DNA of 57,284 nucleotides from contig CAZTXS010000009.1 in assembly GCA_964617585.1 (NCBI GenBank), positions 1 to 57,284 of the forward strand, in the 5' to 3' direction. This stretch comes from UMGS1601 sp964617585. GTDB taxonomy: Bacteria > Bacillota > Clostridia > Oscillospirales > Ruminococcaceae. Under the pieces are notes generated by a model. It searched no databases, had not been told where the DNA came from, and saw only the letters and a list, made by a program, of their open reading frames with translations. Position numbers and translations under genes: made by a program. Shown here piece after piece: positions 36,346-45,344 of the stretch; within the stretch, counting starts at the first letter, position 1, and each line of letters opens with the position of its first letter.

Positions 36346-36375
36346 AAAGGGCGGCTTTCGGCTTGCCCTTTTTTT
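36346..36375 (+). terminator. Terminator-like hairpin between dapA and dapB
   Basis: AAGGGC and GCCCTT pair around an imperfect inner stem, followed by seven T in all. The dapB start is 18 nt later, so it probably attenuates dapB rather than ending the operon. Confidence 0.6.
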
Positions 36376-36392
36376 GAAAAGGAATGATTAAA

Positions 36393-37145
36393 ATGACTGA
36401 TATTGCCGTATGCGGCGCAAGCGGAAAAATGGGCAGAGTTATCTGCGATGTAGTTTCTTCGAGAAATGATTGCAGAGTTACCGCCGGAATCGACAAAATT
36501 TCCGAGCCTTATTCCGACTTTCCGATAGTATCAAAGGTTTCAGAACTTGACGTTAAACCTGATGTAATTATTGATTTTTCTCACCCGAGCGTTTTAGACG
36601 ATCTTCTTGACTACTGCCGGACAAACGGCACTCCGCTTGTTATTGCCACAACAGGTTATAACGATGAACAAATTGCAAAAATAAAACAGGCTTCATCCCA
36701 GATTCCTGTTTTCTTCACATTCAATATGTCACTGGGCATAAATCTTTTAGCTCAGCTTGCTAAAAAGGCGGTTCAGGTTCTTGGCGATCAGTTTGATATA
36801 GAGATAGTTGAAAAGCATCACAATCAGAAAATCGACGCTCCGTCGGGAACGGCTATTATGCTTGCCGACGCTTTGAACGGAGAACTCGGAAAAAAATACT
36901 CGCTCACCTACGACAGGCACTCGGTAAGACAAAAACGTTCAAAAACCGAAATAGGTATGCACTCAATAAGAGGCGGAACTATTGTCGGAGAACATGAAAT
37001 CATTTTCGCAGGACGGGATGAAGTCGTAACCCTCAAACACGAAGCTCATTCAAAAGAAGTATTCGCCGTAGGCGCTGTAAACGCAGCGGTTTTCATCAGC
37101 AATAAACCGTCAGGGCTTTATGATATGAGCGAAATGATAGGATAG
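36393..37145 (+). CDS. dapB: 4-hydroxy-tetrahydrodipicolinate reductase
   Basis: The 250-residue enzyme performs the next step after DapA using NAD(P)H. It has the dinucleotide loop AVCGASGKMGR, the ATTGY segment, the catalytic EKHHNQKIDAPSGTA and SIRGGTIVGEHE. I chose ATG 36393, with AAAGGA 9 nt upstream; ATG 36384 touches the ribosome site. A repeat copy begins 6 nt after the stop. Confidence 0.95.
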   Translation: MTDIAVCGASGKMGRVICDVVSSRNDCRVTAGIDKISEPYSDFPIVSKVSELDVKPDVIIDFSHPSVLDDLLDYCRTNGTPLVIATTGYNDEQIAKIKQASSQIPVFFTFNMSLGINLLAQLAKKAVQVLGDQFDIEIVEKHHNQKIDAPSGTAIMLADALNGELGKKYSLTYDRHSVRQKRSKTEIGMHSIRGGTIVGEHEIIFAGRDEVVTLKHEAHSKEVFAVGAVNAAVFISNKPSGLYDMSEMIG

Positions 37146-37150
37146 TTCTT

Positions 37151-37303
37151 ATAACTAAGGCAAGATGTCCTCCGCCTCTATAAGCGGCGGATTCCATTAC
37201 CCGTTCAGCAGCGGGATACAATACCCTACTGAACGGCCGGTCGGCAATGCCGACCCTTGCCGCATTGAATTACGGGCAAGCCCTTGGCAAGCCCTTATTG
37301 AAT
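37151..37303 (-). repeat. 141-bp interspersed repeat, copy B
   Basis: A full copy on the minus strand directly after dapB. Near its start it carries a short tandem duplication (GGGCTTGCC given twice), making it about 12 bp longer. One stem-2 pair is G-U (CTGCTG). Confidence 0.9.
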
Positions 37304-37390
37304 ATAAGGTTGAATAAACATAAAAATTCGGCTTTTTTTGCATATTTTTTTGTTTTCTGTTTGACAATCTTTCACAAAATATGACATTAT

Positions 37391-37428
37391 CCCACCGCCT
37401 ATAATGAAGGGACATCTTGCTAAGTTAT
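37391..37428 (+). repeat. Truncated, diverged copy of the repeat (3' end only)
   Basis: CCGCCTATA, GGGACATCTTGC and TAAGTTAT match the last 38 bases of the repeat in plus orientation, with several changes. It faces copy B, so the two form an inverted pair around about 87 bp of AT-rich DNA. Confidence 0.6.
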
Positions 37429-37430
37429 AA

Positions 37431-37598
37431 TTATTTACCTTTAGTTAAAAAATCAGCTATCAATATAACCGTATTTGTAATCAGCAGTATTCCCCAAAGC
37501 CAATAACTTTTATCTCCGCTTACAAATTCATATATAAGCCCTCCTATGCAAAACAGTACGACTATACAAGACAAGCATACAGACGCTTTAAATTTCAT
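37431..37598 (-). CDS. Small two-helix membrane protein (55 aa)
   Basis: The frame starts with an ATG inside the end of ispF (11-nt overlap) and codes MKFKASVCLSCIVVLF, a first hydrophobic helix to about residue 24, a short charged loop (EFVSGDK) and a second helix (about 31-50), ending DFLTKGK. No clear ribosome site is seen, but coupling to ispF is possible. I recognise no family. The clean helix-loop-helix pattern supports a real gene. Confidence 0.5.
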   Translation of the reverse strand: MKFKASVCLSCIVVLFCIGGLIYEFVSGDKSYWLWGILLITNTVILIADFLTKGK

Positions 37599-38085
37599 TT
37601 TCAATCTGCTTCATCTTCTCAATAAGACATACCGCTGTTGCACTGATTCCCTCTCCTGTTCCCGTAAAGCCTAATTCCTCTTCGGTAGTAGCTTTAACGG
37701 AAATACGATCAATACAGCAATCCAAAGCACTTGCTATATTCTTTCTCATATTTTCTGTAAAAGGACTTAACTTAGGCTTCTGACAGCAAATCGTACTGTC
37801 AATATTCAGCACCTTATAGCCTTTCTTTTTAACAGCCTTTTTTACTTCTTTCAAAAGCTCTAAGCTGTCGGCGTCTTTGAATTTCTTATCCGTGTCGGGA
37901 AAAAGCTTTCCTATATCTCCTGACGCACAAGCTCCCAATAAAGAATCCATAACAGCGTGAATCAGCACATCGGCGTCGCTGTAACCTAAAAGTCCCTTTT
38001 CATAAGGAATTTCAACGCCGCCCAGAATCAGTTTTCTTCCTGTTGACAGCTTATGAACGTCATATCCATGTCCTATCCTAATCAT
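37588..38085 (-). CDS. ispF: 2-C-methyl-D-erythritol 2,4-cyclodiphosphate synthase
   Basis: The 165-residue enzyme closes the ring in the MEP isoprenoid pathway. It has the zinc site GYDVHKL, GLLGYSDADVLIHAVMDSLLGA, GDIGKLFPDTD and the C-terminal KATTEEELGFTGTGEGI. I chose ATG 38085, which gives the family's usual IRIGHGYD beginning; the ribosome site is weak. It sits 31 nt after a GH3 glucosidase, an unrelated neighbour. Confidence 0.94.
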   Translation of the reverse strand: MIRIGHGYDVHKLSTGRKLILGGVEIPYEKGLLGYSDADVLIHAVMDSLLGACASGDIGKLFPDTDKKFKDADSLELLKEVKKAVKKKGYKVLNIDSTICCQKPKLSPFTENMRKNIASALDCCIDRISVKATTEEELGFTGTGEGISATAVCLIEKMKQIENEI

Positions 38086-38116
38086 ATCAGCATCACATTC
38101 CTTTATAATTTTCAAT

Positions 38117-40399
38117 CTAGTACAAATCGCTGTTAAGAATAATATTCAGCTTGCGGACAAACTGTCTGAGCTTTTCCCTTGTAAGCCTTTCATTATCCGA
38201 AAAGCTTATCATTGCTCTTAAAGGAATCTCGTTATACATAGACAAATTAATTTGCTCTGAGTATTCACCCATTACATCGTTTCCGCTGTCAAAGCTTAGG
38301 TTTATATCTCTTAAAAGCTCTTTGAACAGCTCTTTTCCCTCGTCGGTTGACATGACGTCACCGCCTGTGCTGTTTAAAGTATATTCTATCCTTAATCTGT
38401 TTGTCGGAGCAACATAAACCGAAGCTTTAAGTCTTATATCCCTTGAGCTTGAGCCGACCAGAATATTATATTTTCCGTACTCGGTATACCAGTCGGAAAT
38501 GTCAGTGTTATAATACGCAAACGAACGCTTATCAAGTACAAAAGCTACCCTTTTTTCCTCTCCCGGATGGAGATCAACTTTTTCAAAGCCCTTTAGCTCC
38601 TTTACAGGACGTATAACGCTTGATTCTTCATCATTTACATATAGCTGAACAATTTCTTTGCCTCTGAATCTGCCGATGTTTTTTACAGTTACCGTAACTG
38701 TCAGCTCTTCATCGTCATTCATCTCATCTTTTGAAACTTCAATGTCCCTATATTCAAAGCTTGTGTAGCTTAGTCCGTATCCAAAAGGAAACAAAGGCTC
38801 TGTTCCCTTTTTGTCATAGTATCTGTATCCCACAAATATTCCCTCCTGATAGCGAACCCTGTCGCCCTCTCCGGGAAAATTGAGATAAGACGGATTATCA
38901 CTAAGCTTTTTAGGAAATGTTTCAGCGAGCTTTCCGCAGGGGTTTTTCTTTCCGAACATTACGTCGACTTCCGACTGTCCTACCGCCTGACCGCCCAGAT
39001 AAACCTCAAGAATTCCTTTTACATTATTAATAAACGGCATTTCAACCGGAGAGCCGTTGTGAAGAACTACAACCGTGTTTTCATTTACCTTAGACACCTT
39101 TTCAATAAGCTCAAGCTGACACTTCGGAAGATTTAAATGGCTTCGGTCGTAACCCTCCGATTCAAACGAGTCGGGAAGCCCGACAAATAATACTGCAATG
39201 TCACATTCCTCTGCTGCTTTTAATGCTTCGTCAAGAAGCCTTTTGTCGGTCTTGTCCTCCTCGGTTATATACCCTTGGGCATATGTAACCGAACATATAT
39301 CATTTACCGCTTTGAGCGCCGAAGTAATTTTATATGCGTTTATGTGAGAGCTTCCTCCGCCCTGAAAACGAGGCGACTTTGCAAATTTTCCTATGAACGC
39401 AATCTTTTTATCCTTGTTCAGCGGAAGAATCTTATCCTCATTTTTCAAAAGAACCATACATTCGCTCTCAATATCCGCAGCCAGCTTATGATCCTTGTCC
39501 TTATCCCAGCGAACTTCGGTCTTTCTTCCGTCCTCATATTTTTCTATAAGCTCCAAAACGCTTCTGACGCATTTATCAACGTCTTTGATGTCCAGCTTTC
39601 CAAGCTTGACCGCTTCAACAATAAGCTTGTCGTTTTTGCCCATTGAAGCCGGCATTTCAAGGTCAAGGCCTGATTTAACTCCGTTCACACGGTTATCGAC
39701 CGCTCCCCAGTCGCTCACCACAAGTCCTTCATAACCCCATTCGTTCTTTAAAATATCAGTAAGCAGCTTTGGATTTTCAGAAGCGTAAATACCGTTCACT
39801 CTGTTATAGGAACACATGACCGTCCATGGCTTTGCATTTTTAACTGCGCCCTCAAAAGAAGCTAAATAGATTTCGCGAAGTGTTCTTTCGTCTACCTCCG
39901 CCGAAACGCTCATTCTTCTATGCTCCTGATTATTTAAAGCGAAGTGTTTAAGTGAAGCTCCGACGCCTCTTGACTGTACTCCCTTTATATAAGCAGCCGC
40001 CATTTCCGACGAAAGATACGGATCCTCGGAAAAATACTCGAAATTTCTTCCGCAGAGCGGTGAACGCTTTATATTGGCTCCGGGGCCTAAAATAACCGCT
40101 ACATTCTCCGCCTGACATTCATCGCCGAGCGCTTTGCCCAGCTTTTCTAATAAGCTTCTGTCAAAAGAACACGCAAGCGCTGACGCCGTGGGAAAACATA
40201 CTGCCTTTATACTTTCCTCGCTTTTGCAATCGTCCTCATCGCTTTCGTTAATCTTTCTAAGTCCGTGAGGTCCGTCCGAAAGCATAATTTTTTGTATGTC
40301 AAGCCTGTCCACAGCTTTTGTATGCCAAAAACCGTCTCCCGAACACAGAGAAGCTTTTTCCTCCAAAGTCATTTCCTCTAAAATTTTATCAATATTCAT
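38117..40399 (-). CDS. Beta-glucosidase, glycoside hydrolase family 3
   Basis: The 760-residue enzyme has the GH3 N-terminal barrel with the nucleophile in VVSDWGAV (Asp near 230), KHFALNNQEHRR, the C-terminal alpha/beta domain (GKFAKSPRFQGGGSSHIN) and a fibronectin-III-like end (VTVTVKNIGRFRGKEIVQLYV). No signal peptide is seen, so it acts inside the cell on imported oligosaccharides. It diverges from an alpha-xylosidase, which fits xyloglucan-oligosaccharide breakdown. Confidence 0.92.
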   Translation of the reverse strand: MNIDKILEEMTLEEKASLCSGDGFWHTKAVDRLDIQKIMLSDGPHGLRKINESDEDDCKSEESIKAVCFPTASALACSFDRSLLEKLGKALGDECQAENVAVILGPGANIKRSPLCGRNFEYFSEDPYLSSEMAAAYIKGVQSRGVGASLKHFALNNQEHRRMSVSAEVDERTLREIYLASFEGAVKNAKPWTVMCSYNRVNGIYASENPKLLTDILKNEWGYEGLVVSDWGAVDNRVNGVKSGLDLEMPASMGKNDKLIVEAVKLGKLDIKDVDKCVRSVLELIEKYEDGRKTEVRWDKDKDHKLAADIESECMVLLKNEDKILPLNKDKKIAFIGKFAKSPRFQGGGSSHINAYKITSALKAVNDICSVTYAQGYITEEDKTDKRLLDEALKAAEECDIAVLFVGLPDSFESEGYDRSHLNLPKCQLELIEKVSKVNENTVVVLHNGSPVEMPFINNVKGILEVYLGGQAVGQSEVDVMFGKKNPCGKLAETFPKKLSDNPSYLNFPGEGDRVRYQEGIFVGYRYYDKKGTEPLFPFGYGLSYTSFEYRDIEVSKDEMNDDEELTVTVTVKNIGRFRGKEIVQLYVNDEESSVIRPVKELKGFEKVDLHPGEEKRVAFVLDKRSFAYYNTDISDWYTEYGKYNILVGSSSRDIRLKASVYVAPTNRLRIEYTLNSTGGDVMSTDEGKELFKELLRDINLSFDSGNDVMGEYSEQINLSMYNEIPLRAMISFSDNERLTREKLRQFVRKLNIILNSDLY

Positions 40400-40428
40400 A
40401 TCCTTTATTCTCCTTAAAGCTTTAATAT

Positions 40429-40456
40429 ATTATAGCATTATTCACTTTAAATGCAA
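40429..40456 (-). promoter_or_regulatory. Promoter of the GH3 gene
   Basis: Minus strand: TTGCAT (40456-40451), 16-nt spacer, TATAAT (40434-40429) with an extended TGC before it. Confidence 0.7.
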
Positions 40457-40602
40457 ACCTGTTTCTCAAATTAATTTAAAAACTATCTGTAATAACAGAA
40501 TTTTTTTCTTAGTATTTACCGTCAAATGGCGTTGCTTTAGTCTTATTAGGATAATAATTGACAAAAACAAGTTAAAAATAGACTATTATTATATGAATTT
40601 TT

Positions 40603-40612
40603 ATGCTACAAT
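40603..40612 (+). promoter_or_regulatory. Extended -10 promoter for the alpha-xylosidase
   Basis: ATGC-TACAAT, an extended -10 element about 100 nt before the gene. A perfect TTGACA at 40558-40563 has its best -10 (TATTAT) 20 nt away, so which promoter is used is unclear. The rest of the 315-nt divergent gap is AT-rich with nothing else clear. Confidence 0.45.
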
Positions 40613-40714
40613 ATGTTTAATGACAAAAGTTTGCTTTTGGAATTATGAAAACACCGCTCGTTGAAAAAGTGTTTTCTTATATTAAAAAAATTTAAAAACA
40701 AGGAGGGCAAATTT

Positions 40715-43060
40715 ATGAAATTTGCTGACGGATTCTGGCTTACAGAACGGGGCTATGACGTTAAGTATGTAAACGAAGCTTACGTTATTGAAACCTCTGA
40801 AAACGCTGTTAAGGTTGTAGCAACGCCTACAAAAATCTATAACAGAGCTATGACGCTCGGAGGACCTAACCTAGAAATCACCTATTCATCTACAATGGAA
40901 AACTGTATTAAGGTGCATATCACCCACTATAAAGGAACAGTTGACCACGGACCTCATTTTGAGCTTACGGAGGACTATGGCTATAAGCCTGAAATCAATG
41001 AAAATGAAAACACCGTTGAACTCATTTCGGGAAAAACCAAGGTTGTTATCAACAAGGATAACTGGAGCGTTCAGTATTTCTACGAAGATAAGCTTTTAAC
41101 AGGCGGCGCATGGAGAGCAACTACGCTCATTCGGGAAAGTCAGTTCAAGGCTAACGCAAGAATGGCAAAACAGGAGGACGATACTTTCTGGAGCTATCCC
41201 CAGGATCCTCATACTACATATCTCCGTGAACAGCTTCAGCTTTCAGTCGGCGAATATATCTACGGCTTCGGAGAGAAGTTCACCACTTTCACAAAAAACG
41301 GTCAAAACGTTGAAATCTGGAATGCAGACGGCGGAACCTGTTCAGATCAAAGCTATAAGAGTATTCCGTTTTATGCTTCTTCAAGAAATTACGGAGTTTT
41401 CGTAAACAGCTCGGATAAGGTTTCATACGAGGTTGCTTCGGATACGGTTTCAAAGGTTTCGTTCACAGTTCCGGGCGAAGACCTTGAATACTTTATCTTC
41501 GGCGGCGAAAATCTGACTGAGGTTTTGGAAGGATATACAAATCTCACAGGAAAACCTGCTCTGCCTCCCGCTTATACCTTCGGTTTATGGCTGACTACAT
41601 CTTTCACAACAAATTATGATGAGGAAACAATCACTTCGTTTATAGACGGTATGGCTGAACACGATATTCCGCTTCAGGTATTCCACTTTGACTGTTTCTG
41701 GATGAAAGAATTTGAATGGTGTAACTTTGAATGGGATAAATCACAATTCCCTGACCCACCTGCGATGCTTAAGCGTCTTCACAAGGAAAAGGGGCTTAAA
41801 ACCTGCGTTTGGATTAACCCTTACATTGCTCAGCGTTCAAAGCTGTTTGACGAGGGCGTTAAGGGCGGATATTTCGTTAAGAAGAAAAACGGCGACGTTT
41901 TCCAAGCTGACGAATGGCAGCCGGGTATGGCAATCGTTGACTTCACTAATCCCGAAGCCTGCGATTGGTATGCTTCAAAGCTGAGAGTTCTCTGTGAAAT
42001 GGGCGTTGACTGCTTCAAAACCGACTTCGGCGAAAGAATTCCTACTAAGGATATAGTTTATTACGACGGTTCCGACCCAATCAAGATGCACAATTTCTAT
42101 ACCTATTTATATAACAAGACGGTATTTAACGTACTAAAAGAATATTACGGCGAAAACAAGGCTTGTCTGTTTGCACGTTCTGCAACGGCTGGTGGACAGC
42201 AGTTCCCTGTTCACTGGGGCGGCGACTGCTCTGCTGAATACAGCTCAATGGCTGAAACCATCAGGGGCGGACTTTCACTTTCACTTTCAGGCTTTGGTTT
42301 CTTCAGTCACGATATGTCCGGATTTGAAGCTACAGCTACTCCTGATATTTATAAGAGATGGGCAGCCTTCGGACTGTTCTCCTCACATTCAAGACTGCAT
42401 GGAAATCAGTCGTACAGAGTTCCGTGGCTGTTCGATGATGAATCATGTGAAGTTTTAAGCTTCTTTACCAAGCTCAAGGGTAAGCTTATGCCTTATATAT
42501 TTGCTCAAGCTGTTAAAACTCACAACGTAGGCGTACCTATGATGAGAGCTATGGTTATTGATTTCGCAGACGATCCTACCTGTCTGACTCTGGACAGACA
42601 GTATATGTTCGGAGATAACATTCTGGTCGCTCCGATACTCAACGATCAGAATATGGCTGAATACTACGTTCCGGAGGGTAAATGGACTGATATAATCACA
42701 GGTAAAACTTTCGAGGGCGGAAAGTGGTACAGACACGAATGCAGCTACTTTGAGATTCCTGCCCTTGCAAGACCGAACTCAATAATTGCTTTCGGTAGCT
42801 TTGAGAACGACTTTGAATATGATTATCTCAACGGCACAAACTTCACTATCTACAATCTCGAGGACGGCAAAAAAGCAGTATGTCCTGTTTATGATAAGGA
42901 AGCTAATAAAATATTCGAGTTAACTGCTAAAAGAGTGGGAAATAAGATTGAATGTGAATATACAGAAACGGACGCATCGTTTACTATTACTGTTGCAGGT
43001 ACTGACAAATCAGCAGATATTACTCCTAACTTCGGCGGAAAGGTAATCATTGAACTGTAA
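40715..43060 (+). CDS. yicI: Alpha-xylosidase, glycoside hydrolase family 31 (YicI-like)
   Basis: The 781-residue enzyme removes alpha-xylose from xyloglucan-type oligosaccharides. It has the GH31 nucleophile in CFKTDFGERIP (Asp near 437), the acid/base aspartate in HWGGDC (near 505), and the YicI marker FDCFWMKEFEWCNFEWD, which shapes a site for xylose rather than glucose. No signal peptide is present. The start is ATG 40715, with AAGGAGGG 7 nt upstream. Confidence 0.93.
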   Translation: MKFADGFWLTERGYDVKYVNEAYVIETSENAVKVVATPTKIYNRAMTLGGPNLEITYSSTMENCIKVHITHYKGTVDHGPHFELTEDYGYKPEINENENTVELISGKTKVVINKDNWSVQYFYEDKLLTGGAWRATTLIRESQFKANARMAKQEDDTFWSYPQDPHTTYLREQLQLSVGEYIYGFGEKFTTFTKNGQNVEIWNADGGTCSDQSYKSIPFYASSRNYGVFVNSSDKVSYEVASDTVSKVSFTVPGEDLEYFIFGGENLTEVLEGYTNLTGKPALPPAYTFGLWLTTSFTTNYDEETITSFIDGMAEHDIPLQVFHFDCFWMKEFEWCNFEWDKSQFPDPPAMLKRLHKEKGLKTCVWINPYIAQRSKLFDEGVKGGYFVKKKNGDVFQADEWQPGMAIVDFTNPEACDWYASKLRVLCEMGVDCFKTDFGERIPTKDIVYYDGSDPIKMHNFYTYLYNKTVFNVLKEYYGENKACLFARSATAGGQQFPVHWGGDCSAEYSSMAETIRGGLSLSLSGFGFFSHDMSGFEATATPDIYKRWAAFGLFSSHSRLHGNQSYRVPWLFDDESCEVLSFFTKLKGKLMPYIFAQAVKTHNVGVPMMRAMVIDFADDPTCLTLDRQYMFGDNILVAPILNDQNMAEYYVPEGKWTDIITGKTFEGGKWYRHECSYFEIPALARPNSIIAFGSFENDFEYDYLNGTNFTIYNLEDGKKAVCPVYDKEANKIFELTAKRVGNKIECEYTETDASFTITVAGTDKSADITPNFGGKVIIEL

Positions 43061-43081
43061 AATCCAATTCATTAAAACAAG

Positions 43082-43115
43082 AACACCTAGGTCATTGACT
43101 TAGGTGTTTTTTGCT
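43082..43115 (+). terminator. Terminator between the alpha-xylosidase and aga
   Basis: AACACCTA and TTAGGTGTT pair around a 10-nt loop, followed by T. It lies between two converging genes and may serve both. Confidence 0.78.
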
Positions 43116-43127
43116 TATTATTAAGTT

Positions 43128-45323
43128 CTACATTTTCTTTTCCTCTTTAAAGTGAAATTCAATAGGAAAATATTCTCCCCACGATTTAGGAAGCAGAATC
43201 CCTCCGTCTGTTAAAGCTTTTCCGGTAAAAACTTGTCCTGTTTCTTTTAAGACATATCTTTTTTCACGATTTAGTCCTTTAAGCTTTATATTATATCTTA
43301 CCATATTAGGCTCGGTATGAAATATCATTCCCTGAACAAGAGCTTCACAACGGTCTTTGGATACATAAGACCAAACCGCATAATTGTCTTTCATGGGATC
43401 GCTAAGACGATAATAGCAGCCGTTATGAATAAGCGGTCCGAATTTCTTAAATCGGCTTATTTGCTCTTTGACTTCTATTTTCTCTCTTTCCGAAAGCGTG
43501 TTTAAATCCAGTTCGTAGCCGAAGCTTCCTGCCATAGCTGTTACCGCTCTTGATTCCAACGGAGTTACTCTCCCGGTCTGATGATTCGGAACGGCAGACA
43601 CATGAGAACCGAACGCAGAAACAGGATAGAAAAATGAAGAGCCGTACTGTATTTTAGTTCTTTCATAAGCGTCTGTGTTATCGCTCAGCCATATCTGAGG
43701 ACAATAATAAAGCATTCCTGCGTCAAATCTTCCGCCGCCGCCGCTGCAGCCTTCAAACAAAACATTCGGGAAATCATTAGTCAGTCTTTCCAAAAGCTCA
43801 TACAATCCCAAGACGTATCTGTGCTGCATTTCGCCCTGACGCTCCGGCGGCAGCTCATGCGAATACCAATCGCAAATGCTTCTGTTCATATCCCACTTGA
43901 CATAAGATATGTCCGCACTTTTAAGTATTTTGCTTATCGAATTATATATATACTCCCTTACATCTTCCCTCGTTATATCAAGAACAAGTTGAAAACGCCC
44001 TCTTGTCGGCTTTCTGCCCGGAATCTTTATCGTCCAGTCAGGATGTTCCCGGTATAGTATGCTGTCCTCTGAAACCATCTCCGGTTCAAACCATATTCCA
44101 AGCTTTAATCCCAGCTCTTTTATTCTTTCAGAAAGCTTTGCCAAACTGCCCGGAAGCTTATTTTCGTTTACAAACCAATCTCCCAGCCCTGAACAATCGT
44201 CGTTTCTTTTACCGAACCAGCCGTCGTCCATAACAAGCATATCAACTCCAAGACGCGCAGCCTCTTTCGCTATACTGACCAGCTTATCCGAATCGAAATC
44301 AAAATACGTAGCTTCCCAGTTATTAATAAGCACGGGCCGCTCAGTAAGCTTATAACGTCCCCTGCAAACATGGTTTCTGATTACATTATGAAAATTATGA
44401 GATAAGGTCTGAAAGCCTTTGTCACTCAGCGACATTATAACCTCAGGAGTGTAGAATTTTTCACCTTCTCTCAGCTCCCACCTGAAATTTTCAGAGCTAA
44501 GTCCCATAATCACACGAGTCTGACCAAGCTGATCCAACTCAATTTTAGTCTGAAAGCTTCCGCTGTACATAAGAGTAACTCCTATGCACAGACCGTTATC
44601 CTCGGTACAGCTTTTGTCACAGATTATAACAGCCGGATTTTCCTGATGACTTGACGTTCCTCTGCGGCTTGAGCTTTCCTGAATTCCATGAATGAGCGTC
44701 GCTCTCTGAGGAATCCTCTCCATAGCGTGACGGCCGTGAAAATGCACCCAATCCCAATTCCCATATGGAATATCAAGACACATACTAAACGCTTTAGTCA
44801 GATAAACGGGTTCTTTACCGCTGTTTAAAATAACTGCGCTCCTTGTTATAATATCAAGTTCTTCAATAACTCCGTATTTAAGTATCACTGTAATGCTGCT
44901 TGAAACGTCCTTCAGCATTATCTCTAAGGTTTCAGACTCGCTTTCGTCTGCATAAACCGACGGAAGCCCCAAAACAGAATACTTTCCCTTTTTAGTAAAA
45001 CAGCCCTGATACCTAAGGTCGAGAGCATTACTGCCGTCGGAATGTACAACCGACAACGCTGATATTCTGTAGTCGCCTATGCCGTCTGCCGGATATTCAA
45101 GCGGCATTGTATCAAGCGAATAATTTCTTTGATTTCCCGCATCATAAATACTTCCCGAAAAACCAACGTCAGGATAATCAAGAAGGTATTCCATATCACA
45201 GCCGGTACTTCCGCCGTACCATATATGCTTCAGAACTCCGTATTCATCAGCTTTCATCTGATACATGGTATTTTTGGTTTCTATGCAAAAGGTTTTCTCC
45301 TGCTCGTTTATTACTATCGACAT
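43128..45323 (-). CDS. aga: Alpha-galactosidase, glycoside hydrolase family 36
   Basis: The 731-residue enzyme cleaves terminal alpha-1,6-galactose from raffinose and melibiose. It has the nucleophile in VKWDMNRSICDWYS (Asp near 477), LFEGCSGGGGRFD and the acid/base aspartate in WLSDNTDA. Length and motifs match clostridial GH36 group I. Last gene of the msm-type operon, 21 nt after sucrose phosphorylase. It would yield galactose and sucrose from raffinose. Confidence 0.94.
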   Translation of the reverse strand: MSIVINEQEKTFCIETKNTMYQMKADEYGVLKHIWYGGSTGCDMEYLLDYPDVGFSGSIYDAGNQRNYSLDTMPLEYPADGIGDYRISALSVVHSDGSNALDLRYQGCFTKKGKYSVLGLPSVYADESESETLEIMLKDVSSSITVILKYGVIEELDIITRSAVILNSGKEPVYLTKAFSMCLDIPYGNWDWVHFHGRHAMERIPQRATLIHGIQESSSRRGTSSHQENPAVIICDKSCTEDNGLCIGVTLMYSGSFQTKIELDQLGQTRVIMGLSSENFRWELREGEKFYTPEVIMSLSDKGFQTLSHNFHNVIRNHVCRGRYKLTERPVLINNWEATYFDFDSDKLVSIAKEAARLGVDMLVMDDGWFGKRNDDCSGLGDWFVNENKLPGSLAKLSERIKELGLKLGIWFEPEMVSEDSILYREHPDWTIKIPGRKPTRGRFQLVLDITREDVREYIYNSISKILKSADISYVKWDMNRSICDWYSHELPPERQGEMQHRYVLGLYELLERLTNDFPNVLFEGCSGGGGRFDAGMLYYCPQIWLSDNTDAYERTKIQYGSSFFYPVSAFGSHVSAVPNHQTGRVTPLESRAVTAMAGSFGYELDLNTLSEREKIEVKEQISRFKKFGPLIHNGCYYRLSDPMKDNYAVWSYVSKDRCEALVQGMIFHTEPNMVRYNIKLKGLNREKRYVLKETGQVFTGKALTDGGILLPKSWGEYFPIEFHFKEEKKM

Positions 45324-45344
45324 AAAATACTCCCTTCAAAACCT

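Noticed and set aside
40449..40466. Catabolite-response (cre)-like sequence between the GH3 and GH31 genes
   Set aside because: The central CG and one flanking position do not match the consensus.
43821..44355. Long open frames antisense to the alpha-galactosidase gene
   Set aside because: They lack ribosome sites and family features; the sense strand has clear GH36 motifs throughout.
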